NCBI RefSeq assembly: GCF_004337445.1
Contig: NZ_SJZB01000022.1
Coordinates: 1 to 64,000, forward strand
Source of the DNA: Parasulfuritortus cantonensis
Lineage (GTDB): Bacteria > Pseudomonadota > Gammaproteobacteria > Burkholderiales > Thiobacillaceae
Reading direction: 5' to 3'
Length of the DNA: 64,000 nucleotides
Positions 43,409-53,574 of the stretch are shown here, in pieces. A program made the translations under genes and the position numbers. Under the pieces are notes generated by a model, which made no database searches, was not told the DNA's origin, and saw only the letters and a program-made list of their open reading frames with translations. The first letter of the stretch is position 1; every line of letters begins with the position of its first letter.

Positions 43409-46400
43409 AGTACTACCGGCGCGTCTCGGTCGTTGCGGTGGTGCTCTTCCTGCTGTTCGACTTCACCGCGCTGGTGCTCAACTTCTGGCTCAGCCACCGC
43501 ATCGAACAGCGTGCCGTCGCCATCAACCTGGCCGGCCGCCAGCGCATGCTGTCGCAACGGCTGACCAAGGTGCTGCTGCAGATGCAGGTGGCCAGCCAGG
43601 CGCGCCGGCCGCTCACGGGATTGAGCGCCGAACTGGACGAAGTCGACAAGCTGTTCGACAGCACGCTGCAGGGATTCCGCAACGGCCACGACACCGGCGA
43701 CGCCGACGGGCAGAGGGTGTTCCTGGAACCGGTCGCGGACGCCAGTGCATTGGCCATCCTCGACGCCGCCGCGAGCAATTGGCGCGAACTCCATGCCCGC
43801 GTGCGCGCGGTGCTGGCGCGGCCGGACCCGGGCGGGCTCGCGCCCTCCCTGGCCGCCGCCGTCGCCTACGCGAACGCACACAACCTCGAACTGCTCGACC
43901 AGATGAACCGCCTGACCAGCCGGCTGCAGGTCCTCACCCAGCACGAGGCGCGCAATATCCGCGTCTACCAGGGCATCGCCTTCTTCCTCGCCCTGGTCAA
44001 CTTCGCCCTTGCCGTCGTGCTCTATTCGGGGCGCGGCCGCCGGGCCGACAAACTGGAACAGTTGGTGGAGTTGCGCACCGACGAACTCGAGGAGACCAAC
44101 CAGCGCCTGCGCGACACCCACATCGCCATGGACCGGGGCGGCATCGGCATCCAGGGGGTCGACGCCGAGACCGGGCGCTTTCTGTACGTCAATCGCGCCG
44201 CGGCCGCGATGCTCGGCTACAGTGCCCAGGAGATGCTCGAGCTCGGCGTGCCGGACGTCGATCCGAACTTCCCGCAGGAGCACTTCCCGGCACTGGTGGC
44301 GCCGTTGCGGGAACGCGGCAATGCCCATTTCCAGTCCGTCCAGCGAGCCAGGGACGGACGCGCCATCCCGGTCGAGATCGTGGTGAACTACCAGGCGGAC
44401 GCCAACGCCGGGGAACCCGGACGCTTCATCGCCTTCGTCTGGGACATCACCGAGCTCAAGGAGGCCGAGCGCCGGATCCGGCAGCAGGCCGACGAGCTGG
44501 ACGATCTCTACAACAAGGCGCCGTGCGGCTACCACAGCTTGGCCGCGGACGGGACCGTGCTCAGGATCAACGACACCGAGCTGGCCTGGCTGGGCTACGC
44601 ACGCGAAGAGGTGGTCGGCCGGAAACGGATCACGGAATTCATGACCGCCGAGTCGACCGCCGCCTTCGCGGCCAAGTTCGCCGAATTGCCGGCCCGCGGC
44701 ACGCTCGGCGAAATCGAGCTGCAGTTCGTACGCCGCGACGGCAGCATCCTGCAGGCACTGGTATCGCTCACCGCGGTCCGCGGCGAGGCCGGCGAATTCC
44801 AGATGGCCCATTCGGCGCTGGTGGACTATTCCGGTCTCTGGCAGCAGAGGGAGACCCTGCACGAGGTGCTGGCGGCCGCCCCCATCGGGGTCCGCATCGC
44901 CACCCTGGCCGACAGCCGCATCCTGTTCCTCAACCAGGCCTTGTGCAACTTGCTCCACGAGGACGAAGAGACCGTGCGCGGCATGGACATCAGCCGCACC
45001 TACGTCGACGGCGCCGCCTTCGAGGACATCCGCCGCCGCCTGCAGGCCGGCGAAAGCGTACTCAACAGGCTGGTCGAACTGCATCGACCCGACCACCCGG
45101 AGGCGCCGCACGCCTGGGTCCTGGGTTCCTACATGGCGATCGACTACGAGGGCCAGCGCGCCGGGCTCGCCTGGCTCTACGACGTCACGGAACTGCATGA
45201 GGCGCGCGCCGCCGCGGAGGCGGCCACCCAGGCCAAGAGCCGTTTCCTGGCCAACATGAGCCACGAGATCCGGACCCCGATGAACGCCATTCTCGGCCTC
45301 GCCTACCTGCTCGAACGCGCCAACCTGCCGGCCGACGCCATCAAGCTGGTCGGCAAGATACGCGCCTCCGGGCGCCTCCTGCTGTCGATCATCAACGACA
45401 TACTCGACTTCTCGAAGATCGAGTCCGGCAACCTGGAACTGGAGGACGCGCCCTTCAACCTCAACGTGGTGCTCGACAGCCTGTCGACGGTGATGTCGGC
45501 GAACGCCAGCAGCAAGGATATCGAGCTGATCATCTCGGCGCCGGGCGGCCTGGACAACCTGCGCGGCGACGCCCTGCGCCTGGAGCAGATACTCATCAAC
45601 CTCACCGGCAACGCGATCAAGTTCACCGAGCATGGCCACGTCGAACTGCGCATCGACCTGCTCGAGGAAGCCGACGACCGGGTGGCGCTGCGCTTCGCCG
45701 TCGCCGACACCGGCATCGGCATCGCGCCGGACAAGCTGCAGGAAGTCTTCGGCGCCTTCAACCAGGGCGACGCCTCCACCACGCGCCGGTTCGGCGGCAG
45801 CGGGCTCGGCCTGGCCATCAGCCGCCAGCTCGTCGAGATGATGGGCGGCCGCCTGGCGGTCGCGAGCACGCCCGGGGTGGGCAGCGAGTTTTCCTTCCGG
45901 CTCGATCTCCCGCGCACCCCGGGGCCCAGCCTGTCGGCGCCGGAAATGGCCGGCCTGGAGCTGCTGATCGCCGACGACAACCCGGCGGCCCTGGCGGCCC
46001 TGGGCGCCGCCGCGCGCGCCATCGGCTGGAAGGTGACCACCGTCGACTCGGGCGAAGCGGCGGTCGAACACATCCAGGCCCGGCGCGCCGCCGGCCTGCC
46101 CGACGAAATCGTGATGCTGGACTGGCGCATGGCCGGCATCGACGGCCTGGCCGCGGCGCGCGCCATCCGTACCCGGCACGGCAACGGCGCCGACCAGCCC
46201 ATCATCGTCATGGTCACCGCCTACTCGCAGGATGCCCTCCTGGCCGAGCCGGACAGCAAGCTGGCCGACGCCGTGCTCACCAAGCCGGTGACGCCGTCCG
46301 GGCTCTACGACGCCGTCGCCCAGTCCATGAATCGCCGTTTCGGCCAGCAGACGGGCCAGCCGTCGGCCGAGGACGGCAAGCGCCTGCCCGGCCTGCGCAT

Positions 46401-47385
46401 CCTGGTCGTCGACGACAGCGACATCAACCGCGAGGTCGCCCAGCGCATCTTCGGCGCCGAAGGCGCCACGGTGTCCCTGGCCAACGACGGCCGGCAGGCC
46501 GTGGACTGGCTGTCGGCCCACCCGAAGTCGGTGGACATCGTCCTGATGGACGTCCAGATGCCGGTCATGGACGGCTACGAGGCCACCCGCCGGATACGCG
46601 CCACCCCGGCCATCGCCGCCCTGCCGGTAGTCGCCCTCACGGCCGGCGCCTTCAAGTCGCAGCACGACGAGGCCCGGGCCGCGGGCATGGATGACTTCAT
46701 CACCAAGCCGTTCGACGTCGATGCCGCCGTGCGCCGCATCCAGAAACTCACCGGCTGGCGCAACGCCCCCATCGCCCTGGCGCCGGCGGCCGAGTCCGGC
46801 CCGGGCGCCGGCAGCCCGCTGCCGGGCATCGACGTCGAACGCGGCCTGCGGGTATGGCGCGACCAGGCGGTCTACCGCCAGTACCTGCAACGGTTCGCCC
46901 AGGAATACCGGGCCAGCGCCGAGCTGCTCAGGCAGTCGGACGGCGATGCGGCGTCGGCGCTCGCCCACAAGCTCAAGGGCGTGGCCGGCAACCTGGCGCT
47001 CGGCGAGGTCGCCGGCCACGCCCAGGAGGTCGACGCCCTGGCCCGCAACGGCGACGACCTCGGTGCCGCCATCGACCGCCTGCAGGCGGCACTCGACGTC
47101 GCCCTCGCCAGCATCCGCCGGTACGCCCCGGAGCCGGGACCGGACACCGCCGCGCTACCGGAGTTCGACCGCCACCTGGTGACCGGCCAACTCGGCCGCG
47201 CCCTGGCGGCCCTGGACGCCGACAACCCGGACGGCGTCGAGCCGCTGCTGGCCGAACTGGCCGAGCAACTGCCCGGGCCGCGCATCGAGGCGATCAGGCT
47301 GGCGGTCGAGACATTCGATTTCCGGGCCGGCGAGGCCGCCATCCGCCGGCTCGCCGAAGAACTCGGCATCCGCCTCGAGGCATGA
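43405..47385 (+). CDS. Hybrid sensor histidine kinase with three PAS, two receiver and HPt domains
   Basis: A 1326-residue inner-membrane sensor. Order: membrane helix at about 8-28, periplasmic NarX/PilJ-type domain beginning with [12 protein letters not shown], second helix near 195-212, three PAS domains (about 240-355, 365-480, 490-600), HisKA with His620 in MSHEIRTP, HATPase, receiver 1 with Asp906, receiver 2 with Asp1049, and an HPt domain with His1188 in AHKLKG. The second receiver keeps the full [10 protein letters not shown]. The signal is unknown. The next gene starts 1 bp later and encodes its probable output regulator. Confidence 0.93.
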   Translation: MKYYRRVSVVAVVLFLLFDFTALVLNFWLSHRIEQRAVAINLAGRQRMLSQRLTKVLLQMQVASQARRPLTGLSAELDEVDKLFDSTLQGFRNGHDTGDADGQRVFLEPVADASALAILDAAASNWRELHARVRAVLARPDPGGLAPSLAAAVAYANAHNLELLDQMNRLTSRLQVLTQHEARNIRVYQGIAFFLALVNFALAVVLYSGRGRRADKLEQLVELRTDELEETNQRLRDTHIAMDRGGIGIQGVDAETGRFLYVNRAAAAMLGYSAQEMLELGVPDVDPNFPQEHFPALVAPLRERGNAHFQSVQRARDGRAIPVEIVVNYQADANAGEPGRFIAFVWDITELKEAERRIRQQADELDDLYNKAPCGYHSLAADGTVLRINDTELAWLGYAREEVVGRKRITEFMTAESTAAFAAKFAELPARGTLGEIELQFVRRDGSILQALVSLTAVRGEAGEFQMAHSALVDYSGLWQQRETLHEVLAAAPIGVRIATLADSRILFLNQALCNLLHEDEETVRGMDISRTYVDGAAFEDIRRRLQAGESVLNRLVELHRPDHPEAPHAWVLGSYMAIDYEGQRAGLAWLYDVTELHEARAAAEAATQAKSRFLANMSHEIRTPMNAILGLAYLLERANLPADAIKLVGKIRASGRLLLSIINDILDFSKIESGNLELEDAPFNLNVVLDSLSTVMSANASSKDIELIISAPGGLDNLRGDALRLEQILINLTGNAIKFTEHGHVELRIDLLEEADDRVALRFAVADTGIGIAPDKLQEVFGAFNQGDASTTRRFGGSGLGLAISRQLVEMMGGRLAVASTPGVGSEFSFRLDLPRTPGPSLSAPEMAGLELLIADDNPAALAALGAAARAIGWKVTTVDSGEAAVEHIQARRAAGLPDEIVMLDWRMAGIDGLAAARAIRTRHGNGADQPIIVMVTAYSQDALLAEPDSKLADAVLTKPVTPSGLYDAVAQSMNRRFGQQTGQPSAEDGKRLPGLRILVVDDSDINREVAQRIFGAEGATVSLANDGRQAVDWLSAHPKSVDIVLMDVQMPVMDGYEATRRIRATPAIAALPVVALTAGAFKSQHDEARAAGMDDFITKPFDVDAAVRRIQKLTGWRNAPIALAPAAESGPGAGSPLPGIDVERGLRVWRDQAVYRQYLQRFAQEYRASAELLRQSDGDAASALAHKLKGVAGNLALGEVAGHAQEVDALARNGDDLGAAIDRLQAALDVALASIRRYAPEPGPDTAALPEFDRHLVTGQLGRALAALDADNPDGVEPLLAELAEQLPGPRIEAIRLAVETFDFRAGEAAIRRLAEELGIRLEA

Positions 47386-47386
47386 C

Positions 47387-48376
47387 ATGACCCCCGGCCC
47401 CCTGCTCATCGTCGACGACGAACCCGAGAACCTCGCCGCCATGCGCCAGGTCCTGGCGCCCCACTACCACATGGTCTTCGCGCGCAGCGGCGAGGAGGCC
47501 CTCAGGGCCGCGCTCAAGCACAACCCGGCCCTGGTGCTGCTCGACATCCAGATGCCCGACATGGACGGCTTCAGCGTGTGCCGGCGCCTGAAAAGCGACG
47601 TCCGCACCGCCGCCGTGCCGGTGATCTTCGTCACCGCGCTGGCCGAGACCGGACACGAGTCGGCCGGTTTCGAGGTCGGCGCCGTCGACTACATTGTCAA
47701 GCCGATCTCGCCGGCCATCGTGCGCGCCCGCGTGCGCACCCACCTGTCCCTGGTCCAGGCCAGCCAGCTCGAGGACAGCCACCGCGAGGCCGTGTTCATG
47801 CTCGGCGAGGCCGGCCACTACAACGACACCGACACCGGCGTGCACATCTGGCGCATGGCCGCCTACAGCGCCGCCCTGGCCCGGGCCTGCGGCTGGCCGG
47901 ACGACATGGCCCGGCTGATCGAGCTGGCGGCGCCCATGCACGATACCGGCAAGCTCGGCATACCCGACGCCATCCTGCGCAAGCCGGGCAAGCTCGACGT
48001 CGAGGAGTGGACGCTCATGCAGACGCACACCCGGATCGGTTACGAGATACTCCGGCGCGGCAGCGCGCCGCTGTTCCGGCTCGCCGCCGAGGTCGCCCTG
48101 CGCCACCACGAGAAATGGGACGGCGCCGGCTACCCGGACGGCCTGGCCGGCGACGCCATCCCGGAATCGGCGCGCATCGTCGCCCTCGCCGACGTATTCG
48201 ACGCGTTGAGCATGAAACGGCCCTACAAGGAGGCCTGGCCGCTCGAGCGGGTGATCGCGACGATACGGGAGAGCGCCGGCAGCCATTTCGAGCCGCGCCT
48301 GGTCCAGGCCTTCGAGGCCATCCTGCCGGAGATCATCGCCATCAAGTCGACCTGGGACGAGCGCGAACCGCCCTGA
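47387..48376 (+). CDS. RpfG-like response regulator with HD-GYP domain
   Basis: A 329-residue cytoplasmic protein with an N-terminal receiver domain (acceptor aspartate in LLDIQMPDMDG near residue 49) and a C-terminal HD-GYP c-di-GMP phosphodiesterase. The active site is intact: MHDTGKLGIPD and HHEKWDGAGYPDG. It starts 1 bp after the hybrid kinase gene, so phosphorelay from that kinase's HPt domain to this protein, lowering c-di-GMP, is the natural reading. Confidence 0.93.
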   Translation: MTPGPLLIVDDEPENLAAMRQVLAPHYHMVFARSGEEALRAALKHNPALVLLDIQMPDMDGFSVCRRLKSDVRTAAVPVIFVTALAETGHESAGFEVGAVDYIVKPISPAIVRARVRTHLSLVQASQLEDSHREAVFMLGEAGHYNDTDTGVHIWRMAAYSAALARACGWPDDMARLIELAAPMHDTGKLGIPDAILRKPGKLDVEEWTLMQTHTRIGYEILRRGSAPLFRLAAEVALRHHEKWDGAGYPDGLAGDAIPESARIVALADVFDALSMKRPYKEAWPLERVIATIRESAGSHFEPRLVQAFEAILPEIIAIKSTWDEREPP

Positions 48377-48381
48377 CCGGC

Positions 48382-49725
48382 TCAGGCCGGGCGTGCCGGG
48401 AAGGCCACCTCGACGGTCAGGCCGCCGCCGTCGAGGCCGGCGCCGAAGCTCAGGCCGGCACCGTGCAGTTCGGCGATGCGACGGACGATGGAGAGGCCCA
48501 GGCCGACGCCCTCGGCGCTCTGCGGGCCGAAGCGATGGAAACGCAGGCCCAGCTTCTCGCGTTCCTCGGCGGCCACGCCGGGACCGTCATCGGCCACCCG
48601 GAGGGTGCCGCCGGCCACGCTCACCCGGACCCGGCCGCCCGGCCGGGCATAGCGCAGCGCATTGTCGATCAGGTTGCGGGCCAGGGCCCGGATCAGGCCG
48701 GGGTTGCCGGTCAGCGCCAGGGCCGGGGCGTCGGCATCGAGCTCCAGCGTGACCTGCCGCTCCCGGGCCATGGCTGCGAGGTCGGCGGCCACGTCGGCAA
48801 CCACGCCGCGCAGGTCCACGGGCTCGGCTTCGCCCGGCGTCCCCGAGCTCTCCAACCGGGCCAGGGCCAGCAACTGGGTCACCAGGTGGGACATGCGGCC
48901 GGCCCCGAGCAGGGCCTTGGCGATGGCGCTGTGGCGCTCCTCGTCGTCCGGCGTCCGCTGGGCCACCTGCAACTGCACGCGCAGGGCCGCCAGCGGCGTG
49001 CGCAACTCGTGCGCCGCGTCGTTGGTGAAGCGGCGCTCGTTCTCGATGGTCAGATCGACCCGGCCGAACAACCGGTTCAGGGTCTCCACCAGCGGCTTCA
49101 GCTCGCGTGGCAGGCCGGTCGCGGCCAGCGGGTCGAGACGTTCCGGCGAGCGCGCCGCGAGTTCGCCCTGCAGGCGCCGCAGGGGGGCCAGGCCGCGCCG
49201 GATGGCCAGCCACAGGAACGCCGCCAGGACCGGCAGGCCGAACAGGTACGGCTTCATGTTGTCCTCGGCGATCTCGCCGGCCAGGTGGGCGCGGATGTCG
49301 AGGTCCAGGGCCGCCCAGGCGACTTGGTCGCCGTCGTCGTCGGTGGCGGCGAAGCAACGCCAGGTGCGGCCGTCGATGCGGGCCACCGAATAGCCCGAGC
49401 GGGCGACCTGCTCGGGCCAGTTGGAGGCCAGTCCGGGCGAGCGGATGAGCAGGCGGTCGCGGCCATGCTCGCGGTGCCAGATCTGGAACAGCATGCGGTT
49501 CTCGTAGCGGTGGCCGTCGATGTTCGGCAAGCGGACCTCGTCGTCGTCGTCGGTCTCGTGCGCCAAGGCGAGCAGGATGCCGACGTATTGGGAAAGCTGG
49601 GCGTCGAACAGCTCGTCCACCTCCTTGACGGCGCGCTGGTAGGCCAGCCAGGCGGTCACCAGCCCGACCACCAACACGGCCAGCATGACCGGCACCAGCA
49701 GGCGGGCCTGGATCGAGGTCCTCAT
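48382..49725 (-). CDS. QseC/PmrB-type sensor histidine kinase
   Basis: A 447-residue inner-membrane kinase. A membrane helix near residues 10-28 and another near 160-176 flank a periplasmic domain. The HisKA box has its histidine in AAHELRTPL. The ATPase N, G1 and G2 boxes (NLIDNALRYA, VADDGPGV, GVGLGLSIV) follow. The ATG at 49725 overlaps the regulator stop by four bases, so the pair is coupled. The frame is open far upstream only because it overlaps the regulator gene. Confidence 0.9.
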   Translation of the reverse strand: MRTSIQARLLVPVMLAVLVVGLVTAWLAYQRAVKEVDELFDAQLSQYVGILLALAHETDDDDEVRLPNIDGHRYENRMLFQIWHREHGRDRLLIRSPGLASNWPEQVARSGYSVARIDGRTWRCFAATDDDGDQVAWAALDLDIRAHLAGEIAEDNMKPYLFGLPVLAAFLWLAIRRGLAPLRRLQGELAARSPERLDPLAATGLPRELKPLVETLNRLFGRVDLTIENERRFTNDAAHELRTPLAALRVQLQVAQRTPDDEERHSAIAKALLGAGRMSHLVTQLLALARLESSGTPGEAEPVDLRGVVADVAADLAAMARERQVTLELDADAPALALTGNPGLIRALARNLIDNALRYARPGGRVRVSVAGGTLRVADDGPGVAAEEREKLGLRFHRFGPQSAEGVGLGLSIVRRIAELHGAGLSFGAGLDGGGLTVEVAFPARPA

Positions 49726-50384
49726 GCCACGGCCTCGAACAGGTAGCCGATGCCGCGCAGAGTCCGGATGCGGCTGTGGCCCAGCTTGCGGCGCAGGTGG
49801 TGGATGTAGACCTCGACCGCATTCGATTCGACGCCCTCGTCCCAGCCGTACAGCGCCGACTCCAGCTGGGCGCGCGAGATCACCTTGCCGGCATTGCGCA
49901 TGAGCATCTCGAGGATGGCGAACTCCTTGGCCGGCACCTCCACCGGCACGGCGTCCAGGTACACCCGGCGCGCGGCCGGGTCGAGCACCAGGTCGCCGAC
50001 CCGGATGGTCGGCGCGCTGGAGCCGCCGGCCCGGCGGATCAGGGCACGCAGGCGGGCCGCCAGTTCGTCCAGGTCGATCGGCTTGACCAGGTAGTCGTCG
50101 GCGCCGCTGTCGAGGCCGACCACCTTGTCGGTGGTGGCGTCGCGCGCGGTCAGGACGAGGACCGGGATGTCGTCGCCGGCACCGCGCAGGAGGCGCAGCA
50201 GGCTGAGTCCGTCCAGGCGCGGCAGGCCGAGGTCGAGCACCACGGCGGCGTATTCCTCGCTGGCCAGGGCCAGGCGGGCGCTCTCGCCGTCGCGCAGCCA
50301 GTCGGTCTGGAAGCCGCAATGGCGCAGGCCGGCCTGAAGGCCGTCGCCGAGCAGTTCGTCGTCTTCCACCAGGAGTATGCGCAT
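49722..50384 (-). CDS. QseB/PmrA-type response regulator
   Basis: A 220-residue OmpR-family regulator. The receiver domain has the acidic pair EDD near residues 7-9 and Asp in VVLDLGLPR as the acceptor, with a conserved threonine in VLTARD. The winged-helix DNA-binding domain ends in VEVYIHHLRRKLG and RGIGYLF. ATG 50384 is chosen for its GAGGA site. Four CTTAAG-type repeats lie upstream, matching the binding-site style of this family. Confidence 0.92.
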   Translation of the reverse strand: MRILLVEDDELLGDGLQAGLRHCGFQTDWLRDGESARLALASEEYAAVVLDLGLPRLDGLSLLRLLRGAGDDIPVLVLTARDATTDKVVGLDSGADDYLVKPIDLDELAARLRALIRRAGGSSAPTIRVGDLVLDPAARRVYLDAVPVEVPAKEFAILEMLMRNAGKVISRAQLESALYGWDEGVESNAVEVYIHHLRRKLGHSRIRTLRGIGYLFEAVA

Positions 50385-50423
50385 GCCGATCCTCACGTTT
50401 CGCCGGCCATTATGCCCCGGCGC

Positions 50424-50463
50424 CTTAAGCCCTGCTTAAGCGCGGGTTAAGGCTGACCTAAGG
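50424..50463. promoter_or_regulatory. Four tandem CTTAAG half sites at 11-bp spacing
   Basis: TTAAG or its variant CTAAG begins at 50425, 50436, 50447 and 50458, exactly 11 bp apart. This matches the direct-repeat layout bound by PmrA/QseB-type regulators (CTTAA repeats with 5-bp gaps), here doubled. It lies between the divergent regulator gene and the cytochrome operon and may control both. Confidence 0.7.
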
Positions 50464-50540
50464 CTGGCCGGCAAACATGCGACCCACGCCGGCCGCCCCG
50501 CGCTGCCGGCACCCCCCGACATTCGATAGGAGACCCCATC

Positions 50541-50936
50541 ATGAGACCTTATCTTCTTCTGCTCGGCCTCGCCGTCGCGCCCAGCCTGTGGGCGGCCGGC
50601 CCGGCCCAGTTCATCGCCGAATACAGCGCCCAGGCCGGTGCCGGCTTCACGGCCGACGCGGCCCGCGGCAAGGCCTTCGCCGGCAAGAACTGGGGCGTCT
50701 CGGAGAAGCTGTCCAGCTGCACCGCCTGCCACACCGAGAACCCGCGCAACCCGGGCCGCCACGCGGTGACCGGCAAGACGATCCAGCCGCTCAGCCCGGC
50801 CGTCAATCCGGAACGCTTCAGCGACCCGGCCAAGGTCGAGAAGTGGTTCAAGCGCAACTGCAAGGAAGTCGTCGGACGCGCCTGCAGCCCGGCCGAAAAG
50901 GCCGATTTCATCCAGTTCGTCGCCGGAGCCCAATGA
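50541..50936 (+). CDS. SHP-type cytochrome c (DUF1924)
   Basis: A 131-residue secreted monohaem cytochrome with a signal peptide (cut near residue 19) and haem motif CTACH at 60-64. It matches the sphaeroides haem protein (SHP) family, in which an asparagine is the second haem ligand and leaves on reduction to allow oxygen or NO binding; Asn89 in PAVNPERF is the candidate. Cys107 and Cys115 may form the family disulfide. It begins an SHP-DHC-cytochrome b561 operon behind the four-repeat operator. Confidence 0.87.
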   Translation: MRPYLLLLGLAVAPSLWAAGPAQFIAEYSAQAGAGFTADAARGKAFAGKNWGVSEKLSSCTACHTENPRNPGRHAVTGKTIQPLSPAVNPERFSDPAKVEKWFKRNCKEVVGRACSPAEKADFIQFVAGAQ

Positions 50937-51403
50937 CCATGAAACGATTCCTCATCGTCCTCGCGGCCCTCGCCGCCCTGCCCGCCTGGGCCGAACGCAA
51001 CGCCCTGCCGACCGGCATGCCGGCCGCCTACCAGAGCGAATGCGGCAGCTGCCACACGCCCTTCCCGCCCGGCCTGCTCTCGGCCGCCGACTGGAAGGCC
51101 ACCATGGCCGGCCTGGAAGACCACTTCGGCACGGACGCCAGCCTGGACGCCAAGAGCGCCGGCGCCATCTCGGCCTGGCTGGAAACGAACGCCAGCCGGC
51201 GCATCCAGGCGGCGGGCAAGCCGCCGCGCCTGACCACCACCGCCTGGTTCAAGCGCGAACACCGCGAGGTACCGACCAAGGCCTGGCAGGACAGCCGGGT
51301 CAAGAGCGCGGCCAACTGCGCTGCCTGCCACCGCGGCGCCGACCAGGGCCGCTACGGCGAACGCGAGATCGATATCCCCGGCATCGGCCGCTGGGAGGAC
51401 TGA
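50933..51403 (+). CDS. Dihaem cytochrome c (DHC)
   Basis: A 156-residue secreted cytochrome with signal peptide and two haem motifs, CGSCH near residues 37-41 and CAACH near 126-130. It matches the DHC family that is encoded with SHP and passes electrons between the membrane cytochrome b and SHP. The ATG at 50933 overlaps the SHP stop (ATGA); ATG 50939 is an alternative. Confidence 0.87.
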   Translation: MTMKRFLIVLAALAALPAWAERNALPTGMPAAYQSECGSCHTPFPPGLLSAADWKATMAGLEDHFGTDASLDAKSAGAISAWLETNASRRIQAAGKPPRLTTTAWFKREHREVPTKAWQDSRVKSAANCAACHRGADQGRYGEREIDIPGIGRWED

Positions 51404-51404
51404 C

Positions 51405-52010
51405 ATGGAACGCGTCCTGGTATGGGATTGGCCGACCCGCATCGGCCACTGGCTCATGGCGCTCGCCTTCCTGGTCGCCTACCTGACCGGCGAGAGCGAG
51501 GAATGGCGGCTGGTGCACGTCTGGGCCGGCGGCGCCCTGGCCGGCCTGGTGGCGTTCCGCCTGTTCTGGGGCCTGGTGGGGACCCGGCACGCCCGGTTCG
51601 CCGACTTCGTCCGGGCACCGAAGGCCGCCTGGCACTACCTGACCGGCCTGGCCGGCGGCCGGGCCGAGCACTACACCGGCCACAACCCGGCCGGGGCCTA
51701 CGCCATCCTGGCCCTGCTCGGGCTCGGCCTGGCCGCCGCCGCGACCGGCTGGCCGACCTACCAGGACATCGGCGGCGAATGGCTCGAGGAACTGCACGAG
51801 GGCGTGGTCAACGCCATGCTGGCAGTGGTCGTCGTCCACCTGGCCGGGGTCCTGGTCGGCAGCCTGGCGCACCGGGAGAACCTGCCGCGCGCCATGGTGA
51901 CCGGCCTCAAGCTGGGCCGGCGCGACGAGGCGATCGCCGGCGCCGCCCTCTGGGCCGTACCGCTGCTCCTGGTGCTGGCGCTGTCCTGCGCCTGGTGGCT
52001 CAGCCTGTGA
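51405..52010 (+). CDS. Cytochrome b561-type membrane protein
   Basis: A 201-residue inner-membrane protein with four or five hydrophobic segments and the histidines expected for two haem b groups (IGHWLMAL near residues 13-20, HVWAG near 38, and others near 131 and 145). It starts 1 bp after the dihaem cytochrome gene. With SHP and DHC it would form a short chain taking electrons from quinol to the periplasm. Confidence 0.88.
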   Translation: MERVLVWDWPTRIGHWLMALAFLVAYLTGESEEWRLVHVWAGGALAGLVAFRLFWGLVGTRHARFADFVRAPKAAWHYLTGLAGGRAEHYTGHNPAGAYAILALLGLGLAAAATGWPTYQDIGGEWLEELHEGVVNAMLAVVVVHLAGVLVGSLAHRENLPRAMVTGLKLGRRDEAIAGAALWAVPLLLVLALSCAWWLSL

Positions 52011-52659
52011 CGGGCGCCCGCACCGGCCCGGCCGGGCGGCTGCGCGGCGGCCCGGCCTCGGCGTCGAGGTGGCGGCGCAGTGCCGCCAGCCCGGCCCGCG
52101 AGGCGAGCATGACGTCGAGCGGCCGGCGGCCGCCGAGTTTCACGTTGGGCAGGCGCAACCACTCGGCCGGGCAATCGGCGGCCTCGCCGTAGCGCCGGCG
52201 CAGGCGCTTGTTGATCGCCAGCAGGTGGCCGACCCGGCTGAGCAGGACGGCATCGTCCGCCAGCGGCCGCCCGTCCAGGTAGCCGTCCAGGCCGCGGGCA
52301 TCGAGACCGAGCAGCCCGGCCTGCTCCTCGCGGCCCAATTGCCAGGCGGCGAACAGGCGCAGCACGGCCTGGGTCTCGGCAGCGCGCAGTTCGGGGCTGC
52401 GCGGGTCCAGGCGGCGGAACTCCGCGAACGCGCTGCCGCACAGTTCGTAGCCCTCGCGCCGGCGCCGGTGGCGCAACTGGCGCATGGCCTCGAGGCCCTT
52501 CTCGTAGCTGGCCAGCGGCTTTTCCCGGACCCGGCCGTTCTTGCCGGAGCGCGCGCCCGAGGCGGTCACCAGGGTCCAGCCGCCGAACAGGTCGGGGGCC
52601 AGCATGGCGGTGTAGTAGTTGTCGGAGTTCTGCCAACGTACGGTGAGCGGCTGTTCCAT
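52000..52659 (-). CDS. WGR-domain protein with MbcA/ParS-like C-terminus
   Basis: A 219-residue protein. The N-terminal 70 residues fit a WGR domain (FGGWTLVTASGARSGKNG, then a basic RRRREGY end). The C-terminal 90 residues resemble the toxin-binding domain of MbcA/ParS/Xre antitoxins (a PAEWLRLPNVKLGGRRPLDV segment near 168-187). No RES or other toxin gene is adjacent. The 3' end overlaps the cytochrome b561 gene by 11 bp on the other strand. Role unknown; an orphan antitoxin or a DNA-linked regulator are both possible. Confidence 0.7.
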   Translation of the reverse strand: MEQPLTVRWQNSDNYYTAMLAPDLFGGWTLVTASGARSGKNGRVREKPLASYEKGLEAMRQLRHRRRREGYELCGSAFAEFRRLDPRSPELRAAETQAVLRLFAAWQLGREEQAGLLGLDARGLDGYLDGRPLADDAVLLSRVGHLLAINKRLRRRYGEAADCPAEWLRLPNVKLGGRRPLDVMLASRAGLAALRRHLDAEAGPPRSRPAGPVRAPVTG

Positions 52660-52896
52660 GGCACCTATCCCTTTCCCGGTCCGGACACGGGCGGGCCGGC
52701 ATCCCGCCCGCTCCGGGCGTGCTCGGCTGGCTTCGACTTCCGGCTCAGGCGCATGACGTTCGTCCCTGGACTCGCTATCACCTCCAGCATAGCAATATCC
52801 GGACCGAAACCCAGGTTGCCACGATGAATCATGGCCTTAGCGCGACACCCCGAAAACGCGGCCGGGAGCGGCGCGGCAATTTCCGCCGCCCGTCCC

Positions 52897-53574
52897 CTAC
52901 CAGAACTGCCAGTTCCCGGTAGCCAGTACCCAGACCCCGAGCATCAGGTTGGTGACGGCATGGGCCAGGATCGCCGGCCACAGGCTGCCGCTGGCCCGGT
53001 ACAACCAGGTGTAGGCCAGGCCGGCCAGGATGCCGGCGAACCAGAGGGCATGCTCGACGCCGAACAGGACGCTGGACACCAGCACGGCGCGCAGGCTGAG
53101 CGCCGCCGGGGCCAGGGCCAGGAAATCGGAGCGGTCGATCCAGCGGGCCAGGAAGGCGCGCCAGAACAGTTCCTCCATGACCGGCACCACCACGGCCGCC
53201 CCGGCCAGGCGCACCGCCGCCAGCGACCAGATCAGGCCGCCGTCGGGTCCGGTCGGGCGATAGCCGGCGCCGCTGCCGAGACTGAGCCAGCCGACATCCA
53301 GGTTGATCCAGGCGACGAACACCACGGCACCGACGGCGGGCGCCGCCAGCCAGAGCCACGCCGCCTGCGCGGGCAGCACCCGCAGCTCGCCGTATTGGGG
53401 CAGGAAGGCCAGCAGGGCCGTGAGGACCAGGCCGATCTTGACCGGGTACAGCCAGGCCTGGTCGCCGCCGAAGACCTCGGCCAGGATCAGAAACAGGATG
53501 TACAGGGCAAACGGCAGGACGCGCGCCAGGATGGCGACGTCGAGCCGGCGGCCGGTCCGGGCCGGGCCGCTCAA
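52897..53574 (-). CDS. CAAX protease-related membrane protein (exosortase-associated type)
   Basis: A 225-residue inner-membrane protein of the CPBP (Rce1-like) family, of the type linked with PEP-CTERM/exosortase systems. The N-terminus ARVLPFALYILFL and the triad motifs EELFWRAF, FGVEHALWF and HAVTN are present. No ATG lies in frame at a suitable place; the TTG at 53574 with a G-rich upstream region is my choice, and the true start is uncertain. No exosortase gene is in the window. Confidence 0.78.
   Translation of the reverse strand: MSGPARTGRRLDVAILARVLPFALYILFLILAEVFGGDQAWLYPVKIGLVLTALLAFLPQYGELRVLPAQAAWLWLAAPAVGAVVFVAWINLDVGWLSLGSGAGYRPTGPDGGLIWSLAAVRLAGAAVVVPVMEELFWRAFLARWIDRSDFLALAPAALSLRAVLVSSVLFGVEHALWFAGILAGLAYTWLYRASGSLWPAILAHAVTNLMLGVWVLATGNWQFW

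Noticed and set aside
43171-47019. 1282-residue minus-strand frame opposite the hybrid kinase
   Set aside because: It is an antisense shadow typical of GC-rich genes; the plus-strand protein has complete kinase, receiver and HPt motifs.
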